Source: Euglena gracilis (taxonomy: Eukaryota > Euglenida > Euglenophyceae > Euglenales). Taken from it: 64,000 bases of DNA. Shown here in pieces: positions 40,395 through 50,209 of the stretch; within the stretch, counting starts at the first letter, position 1, and every line of letters begins with the position of its first letter. The stretch covers positions 85,370,474 through 85,434,473 of the forward strand of contig CP154956.1 in assembly GCA_039621445.1 (NCBI GenBank), in the 5' to 3' direction. Below the pieces are notes generated by a model. The model searched no databases. It worked only from the letters and a program-made list of their open reading frames with translations, and had not been told where the DNA came from. A program made the translations under genes and the position numbers.

Positions 40395-41370
40395 GTACTG
40401 TGCACCCCCCTTTGGGCCATAATATTTTGAATTTTTGAAACGACACCAAGTCGCAAATAGTGAGCTTGGAAGGCCCCAAAATTTTTCCACTGACCCAGCT
40501 GCTGGACTTCTTCCACTTGTAAACCAGCATTTTTCCACCATAAAACCCCAGCCCCTCTGGTGCTGTGGGGTTTCCAGTGGGTGGTGTCCACCCCCCCCCT
40601 CTTGCAGAATTTCTTTGGTAAGGGAATTCACTCTTTCTGATGTCAAAGGTCGTTTACCATCCAAAGACCATAACAAATTATTTTTGTGCCCAACCATGTG
40701 GGCTGTCCTTTCCACATACTCTTTCAATAGGTGCCAGGGGCTGATGAGGGGGGTGTGTGGTAAATTCAAAACTTCCTCCCATCTTGGGAATTGCCACCCT
40801 TTTTTCTTTGCAATAAAATGAAAATTTTTTCTCCCACGAAACTGATTTTTCGCTGTGTCCTGGCTAAATCAACCCCCCTGTGGAGGGCCAAAAGCCTCCA
40901 ACAAATGATGAGTCTGTTTCTGATCTCTTTCACAGAGAGTTCTGAGAGGGGTCTTGATTGTCTGATGATGTTGTTTAGAAAATCAGTGGGGTCCCAGAAA
41001 TGGGCATACTTGCAGACATTGGAATTCCATTTCCTTTTCAATGGAGACAAAAGAGGGGAAAACCTCAATGACCCAAACCCTGGGAGTAATAAAACTGCTG
41101 CATATGCATTTCGTGCAGTGTTGAGGCTGTGAACAGCCAAATCAAGGATGGCGTCGGCCATCTTGTGGACTGTGCAGTCCTGCAGGGGCACCCCTTTGTG
41201 CAACAATTGGCCCACCAATGTCCTGAAGGCTGAATCATATCTCTTGACATTTCCCAGATTTTTTATGTAAGTGTCGATACTGGACATCGAAACTTCCTGG
41301 GATTGTAATATTTGCCTGACACAATCAAGCAGGCCAATTTCCACCTTGGGGGGGGCATCTCCTCCCCCCA
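40375..41370 (-). pseudogene. Element C tyrosine recombinase (two frameshifts)
   Basis: From about 41370 it reads LLDCVRQILQSQEV, NVKRYDSAFRTLVGQLL and LALHRGVDLARTQRK (catalytic Arg), up to an A/G run near 40795 where the frame shifts to 40296-40769 (LNLPHTPLISPWHLLKEYVE). A G-run near 40591-40599 shifts it again to the frame giving THWKPHSTRGAG (HxxR), GQWKNFG and AFQAHYLRL (nucleophile Tyr). All catalytic residues survive. Both breaks are homopolymer indels. Confidence 0.75.
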
Positions 41371-44256
41371 GCAGTTGGTGAATAGACCCCATTGGGGGGG
41401 TACCAACAAAACTTTGCTGCCTGGCTTTCTGATTGCCATTAATTGGCGCCACCATGATGTTGAAGCCCAGTGGGGTACGATCAACAGACAAGTCAGGTCT
41501 GGGTTTACCATTAATCTCTGAACCCATTGGGGAATGATGCTCCAGGGGGGGTTTGCATAAACTGGGGGGAGCCCCCTCAAATCTGCCTTCAAGGCATCCA
41601 CCAGCAAAGCCCCTTGGTGGGGGTACCGACAAACAAACTTGGGGAATTTTTTGTTGCTGGGTGTGCAAAACATGTCCACCTCTGGGGTAATGTCCTGTCT
41701 GAAAAATTTCAGAATTTGGTGAAAGATATGTAGGTTTAGGGTATAATCCCCTGGGTCCTTTTGCTCCCTGGTCAGGGAGTCTGCCAATTGCTCTTTTGTG
41801 GGAACCCAAACCACCTGCAAGTTGATTTGCTTTTCTAGGCAATGATACAGCAGGGGTTTTAAAATGGAATTTAGGTAGGGCTTTTTGCCTCCCCATTTTG
41901 TTAGATAACTTACAGCCACTTGGCTGTCCACATGAAGCATTATGGTTTGTTTTGGCTTTGCCAGACTTTTTACTGTCTCCACTGCTGACATCAATTCTTT
42001 TTGGTTGATGTGAAGGATGTGCAGGTCCCTCCGAAAATCCTGCACTTTTTGGCCTGAGTTTTTGTCCAGCCCCCCCCACTGCCAGGTGCTGCTGTCTGAA
42101 AACAGATCCTGAGAGGCCTGGGATTGAAAGGCTCTGCCCACACCTGGCTGCAAAAACGCTTTTAACTCCACAATTTGATCTTTGACCCCCTGGGGAATGG
42201 TCAGGGTGTGGTCCCAACCCCACTTTGTGTGTAAATCCACCATTTTGCAAAGTTGATCTGTCAGAATTCTGAGAAATGGCATGGAGACTAAATAGCTTCT
42301 GACCTGCCCCACAATAGAGCTGAGTTTTCTGCAGCTCATTTTTTGTGCTGTGAGCACTTTTCCCAGCTCCTTTCTTAAGGATTTTAGTTTTTCCTGTGGG
42401 ATTTCCAGCTGGCCCTTTTTCAAATTGACCCACTGGCCCAAATGTTTTATCTCCTGTGTGGGTTCCAGACAGGATTTGGGGAGGTTTAATCTGAAACCTG
42501 CCAATAAAAGGTCCTGCTTTATTTCTGCCAAATGTTGGGCTGCAGTCTTTTTGCTGGGGGCTAACAGCAAAATGTCGTCTAGGTAGATGAAAACTACCGT
42601 TCCCTCCTTTCTCCACTTCCTTTCCCAGACTCTCATGAGAGTCATAAACTTTTGTGGCAGGCTGCTGATGCCAAAACATGCAGCTTGAAACTGCCAAGTT
42701 TCCCCCCCCACTTGCATGCAGACATGTTTTTCCAGGCTGCTGTGCAGTTTTAGGTGAAAATAAGCATCTTTCAGATCTATTTTTCCACAGAACCATCCTT
42801 TTCTTAGGTATGGGAAAATGTTTCCCATGTGTTCCAGTCTGAACTTCTGGGGGGTGAAGTGGAGATTTAACTGTCGACAATCTGAGATTAATCTTTCTTT
42901 TGTCTTTTCCCCCTCTTTTTTGGAAAGGATGAAATAAGGGACAAAATGTTTTGCCTCCTCTGGGGGGATTTGCCTGGTTGCCCCTGCACATTCGTATTCC
43001 CTCAGAATTTTTTGGGCAGTCATTATTTCTTGGGGTGTCTTGAAGGGAACTTTTAATGACATCTGAGGGGGGAGGGGGAGATCTGCCATAACCCCTTCCC
43101 TTATCAGGTTTAATACCTCTCTGCTGGCTCCTGCCTTGACCCAATGGGGGATACTGGCCTGCAGGGCCTTGTAGGGGGGCACCCCTGGGTGTAATGTATC
43201 TGGGGATTCCACAGGCCCCATCACAGGGGTCCTTCCCCTGGGCTGCCCCATCACTGGGGGCCCCTCTGGGTGCCCCATCACTGGGGCTGCAGCTGGCCCT
43301 GCCATAGGGCTTTTCAAAGACAGGCTTTCCCCCTGTTTTGGAATGATGGGGGAAGGTCTGTGGTGGGGTGGTACATATAATGCTGGGCTGATTATCTTCT
43401 GGGGGGGGCCTGCCTGAGCCAATCTTGGGCCTCCCCCCCAAGGGCTGATGTGGTCTTGATGGTTTTGGCCACCACTTGCCTTCAGGGCCCTTGGGCCTCC
43501 AGAGGCACTCAGGCCTGCTTGGCCCCCATTGGCCTTTTCTCCAGGACTTCTCTGTCCATTTGCCTTCATCTGGCTGCCAGTGGCACACAGGCCTACTTGG
43601 CCTCCATTGGCCTTCTTTCCAGGACTTTCTCTTCTCTGTCCTTCTGGGTTCCCAGTATAGGCCACCATGGCCTGTATTTGGCATTGGCTTGCTGCTCCTG
43701 GGAGGTTTGTGTCTGAAATTGCTGTGGGAAAAGTTGGACATACCTTTTCCCAATGGGATCTCTCCAGGCTGGGGTACTGGCTGCCATAGCCTTGCCCCTG
43801 GGCCCACTGCCCTCTTGAATAATGGCTGCCATAGCCTTGATTCTGGGCCCCAGGCCCTGTTGAATGATGGCTGCCATAGCCTTGATTTTGATTTGAATCC
43901 TTTGGATTTCTGATCTCCCTTGAGAGGCTGCCATAGCCTTTGCTTCTTCCCCTGGAAGGGGAGGAACTGAGAAAAAGGGGTGGAGTCTGTTGGACCTGTG
44001 ATGGTAGTCTCCCTGTGTCTCTTCCTGACCACAGTTGTCCATGGTCCATGGCCATCATTTTGAGTGGGGGAGTCTGAAATCTTTGATTTGCTGGGGGGTG
44101 GGGGGTTGCGATGGCCACGGACTGACGTGCTGCTGCCGCCTCATCTCCTTCTGCAGCTGCTGCTGTGACTTCACCTTCCCCAGCTTCAGTTGACTTCTTG
44201 GAAGTTCTTTGCAGTTCTTCTTGAAATTCAGAGTTTCTTTGAAATTCATTCTTCAT
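41263..44256 (-). CDS. Element C Gag-RT-RNase H polyprotein
   Basis: 997 codons, uninterrupted. Residues 1-380 are Gag-like: an acidic N-terminus with VAIATP, a DHGQLW segment, many Gln-Gly-Tyr-Gly-Ser repeats and proline-rich sequence. RT follows with FILSKKEGEK, ISDCRQLNLHF, KIDLKDAYFHLKL (catalytic Asp), AACFGISSLPQKF and VVFIYLDDILLLA. RNase H has LFSDSSTWQWGG, MLHVDSQVAVSYL and EQLADSLTRE, then the post-RNase H region (PPVYANPPWSIIPQW). It is the most intact pol in the window. A second 1088-codon frame overlaps it on the same strand (40766-44032) but I do not treat that as a gene upstream of the recombinase. Confidence 0.85.
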   Translation of the reverse strand: MKNEFQRNSEFQEELQRTSKKSTEAGEGEVTAAAAEGDEAAAARQSVAIATPHPPANQRFQTPPLKMMAMDHGQLWSGRDTGRLPSQVQQTPPLFLSSSPSRGRSKGYGSLSREIRNPKDSNQNQGYGSHHSTGPGAQNQGYGSHYSRGQWAQGQGYGSQYPSLERSHWEKVCPTFPTAISDTNLPGAASQCQIQAMVAYTGNPEGQRRESPGKKANGGQVGLCATGSQMKANGQRSPGEKANGGQAGLSASGGPRALKASGGQNHQDHISPWGGGPRLAQAGPPQKIISPALYVPPHHRPSPIIPKQGESLSLKSPMAGPAAAPVMGHPEGPPVMGQPRGRTPVMGPVESPDTLHPGVPPYKALQASIPHWVKAGASREVLNLIREGVMADLPLPPQMSLKVPFKTPQEIMTAQKILREYECAGATRQIPPEEAKHFVPYFILSKKEGEKTKERLISDCRQLNLHFTPQKFRLEHMGNIFPYLRKGWFCGKIDLKDAYFHLKLHSSLEKHVCMQVGGETWQFQAACFGISSLPQKFMTLMRVWERKWRKEGTVVFIYLDDILLLAPSKKTAAQHLAEIKQDLLLAGFRLNLPKSCLEPTQEIKHLGQWVNLKKGQLEIPQEKLKSLRKELGKVLTAQKMSCRKLSSIVGQVRSYLVSMPFLRILTDQLCKMVDLHTKWGWDHTLTIPQGVKDQIVELKAFLQPGVGRAFQSQASQDLFSDSSTWQWGGLDKNSGQKVQDFRRDLHILHINQKELMSAVETVKSLAKPKQTIMLHVDSQVAVSYLTKWGGKKPYLNSILKPLLYHCLEKQINLQVVWVPTKEQLADSLTREQKDPGDYTLNLHIFHQILKFFRQDITPEVDMFCTPSNKKFPKFVCRYPHQGALLVDALKADLRGLPPVYANPPWSIIPQWVQRLMVNPDLTCLLIVPHWASTSWWRQLMAIRKPGSKVLLVPPQWGLFTNCWGEEMPPPRWKLACLIVSGKYYNPRKFRCPVSTLT

Positions 44257-44484
44257 GGAAGTCCTTTGTTGATATCTGTGTTTCTGTTCTTTGAATTTCT
44301 TGTTCCAGTTGAACTCGAGGCGTTGAATTCTTCCTTCAGGAAGTTGAAGTTCCGAAGAAAATTCGGTCCACCAGTTGGTAAATGTATTGGTTCTCGGGAA
44401 GGTAGTACTCCTCGAAAAGCAATTTCACTTGAACTCGTAGCAGTAAAACTCTTTCTCCTTGAGGTCGAAGGGCAGAATTAGGAT

Positions 44485-44608
44485 CAGCCAACTCCGGCAA
44501 CAAAAAGCAGTAAGAAGCACCCCCCGCGCACGCACAAACACACCAGAACAGAACAGCCGGCAAGGAAAGCAGGACCTCACCATCTCGCAGTGCGGAGCCC
44601 GAATGGTC
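44485..44608 (-). repeat. Element C left inverted terminal repeat
   Basis: Plus strand CAGCCAACTCCGGCAAC ... GCGGAGCCCGAATGGTC. Reverse complement of 39960-40069. Confidence 0.75.
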
Positions 44609-44792
44609 AACCCAGCCTCCCACCCTCATTGAAGACCCCATGGGGGTTTGCAGTTAGCCCCCCCTCAACCACCCAAACAATCATGACAGCGCGAAGGACA
44701 GTGCGGGCGACACGCCCTCACAGGCAAGCAGCGACTTGTGCTGTGCACTCCTCGTCCCCCCCCGTCCGCCTTCCTTCGTCGGCTTCCGGACG

Positions 44793-45240
44793 GATCTTCG
44801 TTCGGAGCTGGGGGGAAAGAAATTCCGGGGGCAGGGCCCCGGTTTTCCGTGGAGGAGGACAGCTCAGCGAGCTTCGGTGAGGGAGGGGGAAGCGGCTTTT
44901 TCAGCCCTGCCGAAGTTTTTTTCCGGTAAGTGTGCCCCACCTGTCGCACCCTTGACGACCGGCGGACAGCGATGCCTTCCAGGGCAAAGGAGGTGGGGAA
45001 ACGGCGGAGGAGAAGGTGGGGGGGAGTTTCCAGCGTAGCCCCTTTCCCAGCACTTCCCCAAGATGGGACCTGCCTTTCTGCGCCGGCGCGAAAAGCAGGT
45101 CCCCCTGTTAGCGAGCCTGTCTTTTGGGTGGGGGGGGGGCTCATCTTGGCTTTGTGCTTCGCAAGAGGAGTCCCCCTCTGGACTTCTGAGTCCCCTGAAG
45201 AAGCCTCGGTGAAAGGGCATTCTCTTTTTTTGTGCGGTTG
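44793..45240. repeat. Remnant of DIRS-type terminal sequence (element D, right part)
   Basis: After the right tip of B the sequence includes CTCATCTTGGCTTTGTGCTTC and poly-G, the reverse complement of the internal complementary region pattern seen in A and C (GCGAAGCACAAAGNC, then poly-C and ACCC). This suggests B landed in an older DIRS-like sequence whose other half is at 34960-35539. Confidence 0.4.
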
Positions 45241-45690
45241 TCGGCTATGGGGTGGCATAAGAGTGGGAGGGGAGGAGTGAAAGAAACAGACTCATCGAAA
45301 ATGGGCTCTAAAAAGTTTTGCTGGTTCTCGGAGAATTTTGGTATCTCGGAAAGCAAACTCGGAACTCCGAATCACTTTCGGACGGTGTTTTCCAAAATCA
45401 AATCTTCTTTTTTGTGCGATATGATCAAAAACACTGCGCAAAAAATTTCTGGGATAAATCCTTTTTTTGAATTGCCGAAAAATTAACGTGTGGTTTTTTG
45501 ACATCAACCTGAAACCCCAGGAAGAAAAAGAAAACCTTCTGAAGATCCCGTGAAAATGCAAACCATAAAGAGTCGTGAAAATGCAACAAGCTCATTCTGT
45601 TCTGTGCTCATCACGTCCAGAGCTGGATCTGACTTTTCCTTTGAGGGGTTATGCAAGCATTGTGAGAGAAATGTCCTTCATGAAGGCACA

Positions 45691-46070
45691 TACCTCCCCC
45701 CTTGTCTAAGCACCGGAAAAGATGGGTGAGGGGTGGTGCTTATTTTGCTAGAATATGGGTTAGAACCAGGGGGGTGGTGCTTAGACAAGGGGAAAAATTT
45801 GACTGCAAAAAAAAAAATCCGGCGCTTCGCGCCGAAAAGGAAAAATTCCCTTTATTTTGGAGGTCAAATGTTGAACAGACACACATTTGGATGCAGAAAT
45901 CAACAATACCTCACCAATTCAGGTCTCAGAAATTGCAGAAATTTCGAAATTTTTGAGAAATTTCCCTTAAAAATGCACACAAAATAAACCTCCCTGTGAC
46001 GATGACCTTTAAAAAGATGGGTAAGAACCGGGGGAGGTGGTGCTTAGACAAGGGTGGTGCTTAGACAAGG
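45691..46070. repeat. GC-tract inverted-repeat element (TTGTCTAAGCACC type)
   Basis: CCCCCCTTGTCTAAGCACC at about 45696 and GGTGCTTAGACAAGGGGGGG at about 46047 form inverted ends. A further GGTGCTTAGACAAGG lies at 45776 and a central hairpin CGGCGCTTCGCGCCG at 45820. Same architecture as other GC-tract elements with another core word. Target duplication not found. Confidence 0.55.
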
Positions 46071-46479
46071 GGGGGTGCTGATAAACTGACATTTACAGAA
46101 AATGTCTTGAACCACATACCACATCTCCTTAAAAAAAATAAAAACCAAAATGGCATGTGAAAAGGTAATGGATGCCCAAAACGCCGGAAATTTAACAAGC
46201 AGCAAATTTACCCCCCCCCCCCAATAGAAGCACGGGTGCACTGACAGCAGCAGACTGCCGCCTCTGGCGGCCGGGGGGAGGGGCTGCGCTTCGGACCCCA
46301 CCTGCCTGTTTTTTGTTTCCATACCAAACCATCAAAATGGGGGTGCGCTAGTGGTGGACCGCCTTCGGGGGAGGGGGTGCGCTTCTATTTGGACCCTGCG
46401 CTTGTAGCGGCCCTGTGCTTGCGTTGGGACCGGGGGGTTTAGGGAGGTGTTTGGGGGGCGGTGGCCATCCGTTCTCATT

Positions 46480-46890
46480 TTGCGGACTTCTGTGATCTGT
46501 ATGCCAAGGAGTGAAAAGCCAAAAAGTTCCCCCGGCAGCCGCACCAACCCCCCCCCCCCGCCATCCTGCCCTGTGCTCGACGCGTGCGCTGGCGCCACAG
46601 GGCCCACGCGCTGCGGAAAGCGCTGGCGTCCACCCTGCCGCCCTCTGACACCGCCACCCACGAGGCGTCGCAGTCGGTGGCGTATCGCCCCCACACCGCC
46701 TCCCGTGGTGGAGGTAAAGCCCGTACGTCCCCATTCCCACCTGTGTAGCCCTTCCAGCCTTGCAGTGGCACGGTTTGGTGATAGGCCCACCCTTCATAAT
46801 CATAAGGTTGGTCAGGCCAGGCAAAACCAGGACGTTCCTGATTTACTTCTTTCAGGCCGATAATTTGCGGAGGGAGAAAAATGGGTGGGG
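46480..46890 (-). CDS. Candidate exon, unidentified
   Basis: The minus frame from about 46890 reads KEVNQERPGFAWPDQPYDYE, then GWAYHQTVPLQGWKGY and AVWGRYATDCDASWV, varied and protein-like. Overlapping plus frames are Pro/Arg-rich. A TTGCAG acceptor lies upstream on the minus strand (about 46894). It may belong to the same minus-strand gene as the next two entries. Product unknown. Confidence 0.4.
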
Positions 46891-47437
46891 GATGCTGCAA
46901 ATTACACACTGAAAATGGCAATTTCATTTTGTTTGCTTTCTGTTTTTCGATTAATTTTTTGATCTTTTTTTTTTCAGAAGCATCTTATTTTATGGTGGTG
47001 GTGGACAATGTCGGAGGCCTCAGAAAAACACCACACAAAAACAGTTCCACTGCTTTATATTTTTGGGGTCCAGGTGAAGCTAAAAAAAAAATCAAATCGA
47101 TCACCTTTGTAATTATCGAATGGATTCTGATTCTAAATGCCATTTGGTCATAAGCAATCCCCCAACAAAATTTCAAAAAATAAGCGAAAAAAAGGACAAA
47201 AAATAAATTTTGCCAAAATTGGGGGGAAAACACAAAAAATGTCTTTGCATCCCAACGTGACATGACAGGTGGGCGGGAAACCAGCCGGTAACACAGTTTC
47301 TCGAAGCAGGGCGATTCCACCGGTACGGTGAATGGGATGGTGGCATGGCACCACCCCACACACCGACCAGCCATGGTAGGGAGGGCGGGGTGGCCGGAAC
47401 GGGGAGGACAGCTTGATGCCCGCGGACCACAGCCCGG

Positions 47438-47480
<43 letters not shown>

Positions 47481-47489
47481 GGCCACACC

Positions 47490-47615
47490 ACCACCCTGCG
47501 GGGTCCCGGACCCCCTGTTTCGCCCTGGGCGAGGTGGGAGAAGCGGCTGCGGTCGAGGACCAACACATCCGCCGTGACAAAGGCATGGAACGTGTCCGTG
47601 TCAGAGGTTTTTAAG
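47490..47615 (-). CDS. Candidate exon, possibly glycosyltransferase-like
   Basis: Minus frame: SDTDTFHAFVTADVLVLDRS, then RFSHLAQ and RRVVVWP, ending at a poly-C tract. The pattern TADVLV-x-x-RS-x-FS resembles a motif I associate with some eukaryotic glycosyltransferase-like proteins, but that is weak evidence. The hAT-like element at 47644 lies just upstream in a probable intron. Confidence 0.35.
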
Positions 47616-47789
47616 GACTCCTTGCGGGGGGGGGGGGTCAAATCAGACGTTCATTTAGTGTGGTTCACAAAAGTCGTGTGAACCACAATTTTTTTTTGGT
47701 GTCCACATGTGAACCACAAAAAAAAATTGGTGTCCACAAAAAATTTTGTTGTCCACAAAACTTGATTGCGGATGGAAAAAAAATTCAAT

Positions 47790-48000
47790 TCTCATGTGTT
47801 GTGACAGTGCGAGTCCTGTATTGAATAATTGGCATCGCAAGCACATTCCCTTTTTTTCAGCACCTGAAACCTTTGGATGCTGCCAAAATTGATGACAAAC
47901 TGAACACCACATTCCAATCTTTGGATCATAATTCAACCAATCTCAGTTATTTTGCCATGCGGGTCGAAACTTATGCCCATTTCTTTTCGATATGGGAAAA
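47790..48000 (-). pseudogene. TTF-type zinc-finger fragment, second copy
   Basis: Minus frames contain NYDPKIGMWCSVCHQF and LRCQLFNTGLALSQHMRI, clearly homologous to the fragment at 8510-8690. No catalytic domain. Confidence 0.55.
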
Positions 48001-48049
48001 GAGGTTTTATTTTTCTTTGGAGAAGGTCAGCCTCCAGATCCCTAGGTGA

Positions 48050-48560
48050 AGTTCTCCGTTTGAAAATTCACCAGGGCCGGACCCCCTCCACCCCCTCCCT
48101 CTGCCGAACCCAACGGTGAACTTCACGGCGAACCCACCGGTGAAGTTCATCACAAGAATGGCCAAAACTTAAGAACTCAACTTTCATTGAACTTTTTGGC
48201 TATTTTGCTGTTGGACGTCGCTACCGCCTCGCCGCCCTTCGGGCAGCAAAACATGGGACGTTAGGCAGTATGGGGGGGGGGGGGGGGCTGTGAACCCCCC
48301 CCCGGTGAACTTCACCGGTGAATGGAGGTTCGGCACGTCTGACGAGGACCCTCGGCCACCAGGGGGGGGGGGTCCCCATTTTGCCGTGCCGAGGGGGTCA
48401 GTCCCCCGGGGGGGGTCCACCGTGGCGGACAGCCAGAATTTCCCAAAGGAAAATTCATTGGTATGGTTCGGCATGCCGTGCCGAGAGGGTTGGCTGACCA
48501 GGGGAGGGGGTCCCCATTTTGCCGTGCCGAGGGGGTCCGACCAACAATGCAAATGTCAGC
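48050..48560. repeat. GC-tract insertions inside the hAT-like element
   Basis: Two palindromic motifs: GGTGAACTTCACCGG (48050-48150 and about 48304-48325) and CCCCATTTTGCCGTGCCGAG (about 48374 and 48513). They separate the zinc-finger fragment from the right terminal arrays. Confidence 0.5.
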
Positions 48561-48814
48561 AGGTGGTGGGAAAATTTCTTGGTGTCCACATGTGAACCGC
48601 AAAATTTTTTTTGGTGTCCACAGGTGAACCACAAAATTTTTTTTGGTGTCCACATGTGAACCACAATTTTTTTTTTGGTGTCCATATGTGAACCACAAAT
48701 TTTTTTTGGTGTCCACAGTGAACCACAAAATGGCAACCTTGGTGTACCACACTAAATGAATGTCTGGGTCAAATAAGGTCAGAAGGAATAAAAGGCACCA
48801 AACAAACAGCCACA

Positions 48815-48975
48815 GTGCGCACAGGGGGGGGGTCGGACCCACCCACCCACCCACCCCCTGGGGGGGGGGGGTGCCCAGGGTCAATTTTGGGGTCCAAAAT
48901 TTTTTTCGGTGCTTCGCGCTGAAAAATAAAACCCCGCCTCCGGCAGAGTGCCCACTCAGCCCCCCCCCCCCCCCC
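48815..48975. repeat. GC-tract element with GGTGCTTCGCGCTG hairpin
   Basis: Poly-G/C tracts and ACCCACCCACCC words around a central TCGGTGCTTCGCGCTGA hairpin, close in sequence to the hairpin at 45820. Ends not resolved. Confidence 0.5.
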
Positions 48976-48984
48976 GGGTCACGA

Positions 48985-49110
48985 AACTTAAAAAATCTCT
49001 GGTTCGTGTCCGCGTCGTTGAGGTGCAGCGTGGCGTTTGGGTGGCGCACCCACCCAGGCCGGGGGGCCGCGAGTGAAAGGTCTCCGCACAGACACGGCGA
49101 GGGAGCCAGG
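48985..49110 (-). CDS. Candidate exon upstream of 47490-47615
   Basis: Minus frame PGWVRHPNATLHLNDADTNQ precedes RFFKF and a possible donor at about 48987. The composition is protein-like and the content would suit the N-terminal side of the TFHAFVTADV exon, with the hAT-like and GC-tract elements in the intron between. Joining is inferred, not shown. Confidence 0.35.
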
Positions 49111-49139
49111 GAACCAAGACCGAGACGCACCTGCGAAGG

Positions 49140-50080
49140 CGCACGGGCAAATTACTTAACACCCCAGAATTAGCGTGTTGATGAGAAAAGCATTCAGACT
49201 TGCAACTTCTCCGCAAAAATGGTGTTTTGGCATCCGAGGAAGGACTGGCCACGGCCAAATTTTTCCGTCGAAAATCACTGACATTCTACCTCTCAACCTT
49301 CCCCAGCAACGGAACTGGCACGATGATATGCAACCGTGACTCTGTATCCACAAAACACAAAATGTTGACTCAACAAAAAAATATGGAATGGGTGGGCTGC
49401 AGGATAACCCAACGCTCCTCCTCAACACAGGTGCTTGGTGGGAGAACAGGCTGGACGTCATGATGTGGACCACGGCCAGGGAAATGGAGCCCCTCGGATA
49501 TTCTTCTTTTAATCAACCTCAAGTCAACCCGGAGGGCCTGTTCCGGGGCCCGCCCAGAGGTCGATACTGGTGTGTCAACATTGGGTGTGGGTTAGACCTG
49601 GTTCGAGGGTTTGCTCTATCCTCCAAAAAGCGGACCCCGTTGGCTTCTGCGCGGCACTTGTCGTCTGTTCTAATCCTGTCATTAACACTTGCCACGGAGT
49701 GGTCCAACTGCCGTCGCTTTCTGCCACGGCGTGTTGCTGAGTGTCACATACCAAAAATGTCGTCCAGGAGCCCGCTGCCTGTCCTTAGACAACCCCCCCC
49801 TGTGTGCACTGTGGCTTTTTTTTGTGGTGCCTTTTATCCCTTCTTCTGGCCTGGCGCTGTTGTTCGCCTCTGGCTCTTTTTGTCTGTGTACGTGGAGGTG
49901 GCCGGAGCCTGGCGGGACTTACCTTGTTTACGACGCCCCCCCGGTGTCTGCCTAAAAATAAAAAAGAATCCGACTGCGTTTCATCAATGTTAAGGGAACT
50001 GGTCTTTGCAGTCGGGTCATACCCCCAAATGCCAGAAAGGGGGGTGGCAAAGAGGAGGGGGTGGGAGGGGGCAACAAAGA
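49140..50080. other. No gene supported
   Basis: ORFs of 60-200 codons on both strands overlap without a clear winner and no motif was recognised. A donor-like GTAAG and exon remnants on the minus strand near 49700 are possible. Confidence 0.35.
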
Positions 50081-50084
50081 GAGG

Positions 50085-50205
50085 CTCCCCACCTCCCTGG
50101 GCGTCACCTCCCACGAGGCCGGGATCAACGTCCGCAGCTGCTGCTGCCAGGCACCAGCCCCAGAACTGTCTTTGGCACTGGAAGGCCCGATGGGACCCCG
50201 ACATC
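50085..50205 (-). CDS. Weak exon candidate
   Basis: Minus frame SAKDSSGAGAWQQQLRTLIP, then SWEVTPREVGSLSLL. Helix-like and free of runs. Exon borders were not identified. Confidence 0.25.
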
Positions 50206-50209
50206 CCCC

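Larger units (their letters stand above)
39912..44608 (-). mobile_element. DIRS-type retrotransposon C, inserted in B
   Basis: Minus-strand element of 4.7 kb. Read 5'-3' it starts at 44608 with GACCATTCGGGCTCCGCACT and ends at 39912 with GGGAGTCCGA. Inverted repeats are at 44485-44608 and 39912-40069 (shared GTCCTGCTTTCCTTGCCGGC). The internal complementary region at 40295-40394 contains GGGAGTCCGAGACCATTCGG, complementary to the joined tips. It is related to the A family (similar tips, YLDD RT) but clearly distinct. Confidence 0.85.
35540..44792 (+). mobile_element. DIRS-type retrotransposon B (interrupted by element C)
   Basis: Inverted terminal repeats carry CAGCACAAGTCCCTGCTTGCC on the left (about 35560-35615) and its complement on the right (about 44688-44745). 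The internal complementary region at 39597-39700 matches both tips in complement (CACGAGGTCCCCCCGTCCGG at their join). ORFs: Gag-like, RT/RNase H, tyrosine recombinase with a zinc finger. Element C is inserted at 39912, inside the last ORF. Without C the element would be about 4.6 kb. A 15-bp direct repeat GATCTTCGTTCGGAG lies at 35501 and 44793. Confidence 0.8.
47644..48766 (-). mobile_element. hAT-like DNA element with 8-bp duplication
   Basis: Terminal inverted repeats CAGACGTTCATTTAGTGTGG (47644) and the complement of CAGACATTCATTTAGTGTGG (ending 48766). Flanked by a perfect 8-bp repeat GGTCAAAT at 47636-47643 and 48767-48774, the hAT hallmark. Subterminal arrays of GTGGTTCAC-N-TGTGGACACC units lie at both ends. 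It carries a TTF zinc-finger fragment and GC-tract insertions (48050-48560). 1123 bp, non-autonomous. Family member of the nested copy at 7798. Confidence 0.85.

Noticed and set aside
44887-44902. GAAGCGG outside element K as an extra palindrome copy
   Set aside because: GAAGCGGCTTTTTCAG lacks the CCGCTTC arm; a single 7-mer is expected by chance.
47430-47480. Poly-proline protein on the minus strand
   Set aside because: The proline run is a translation of a long G tract; only the peptide before it looks coding.
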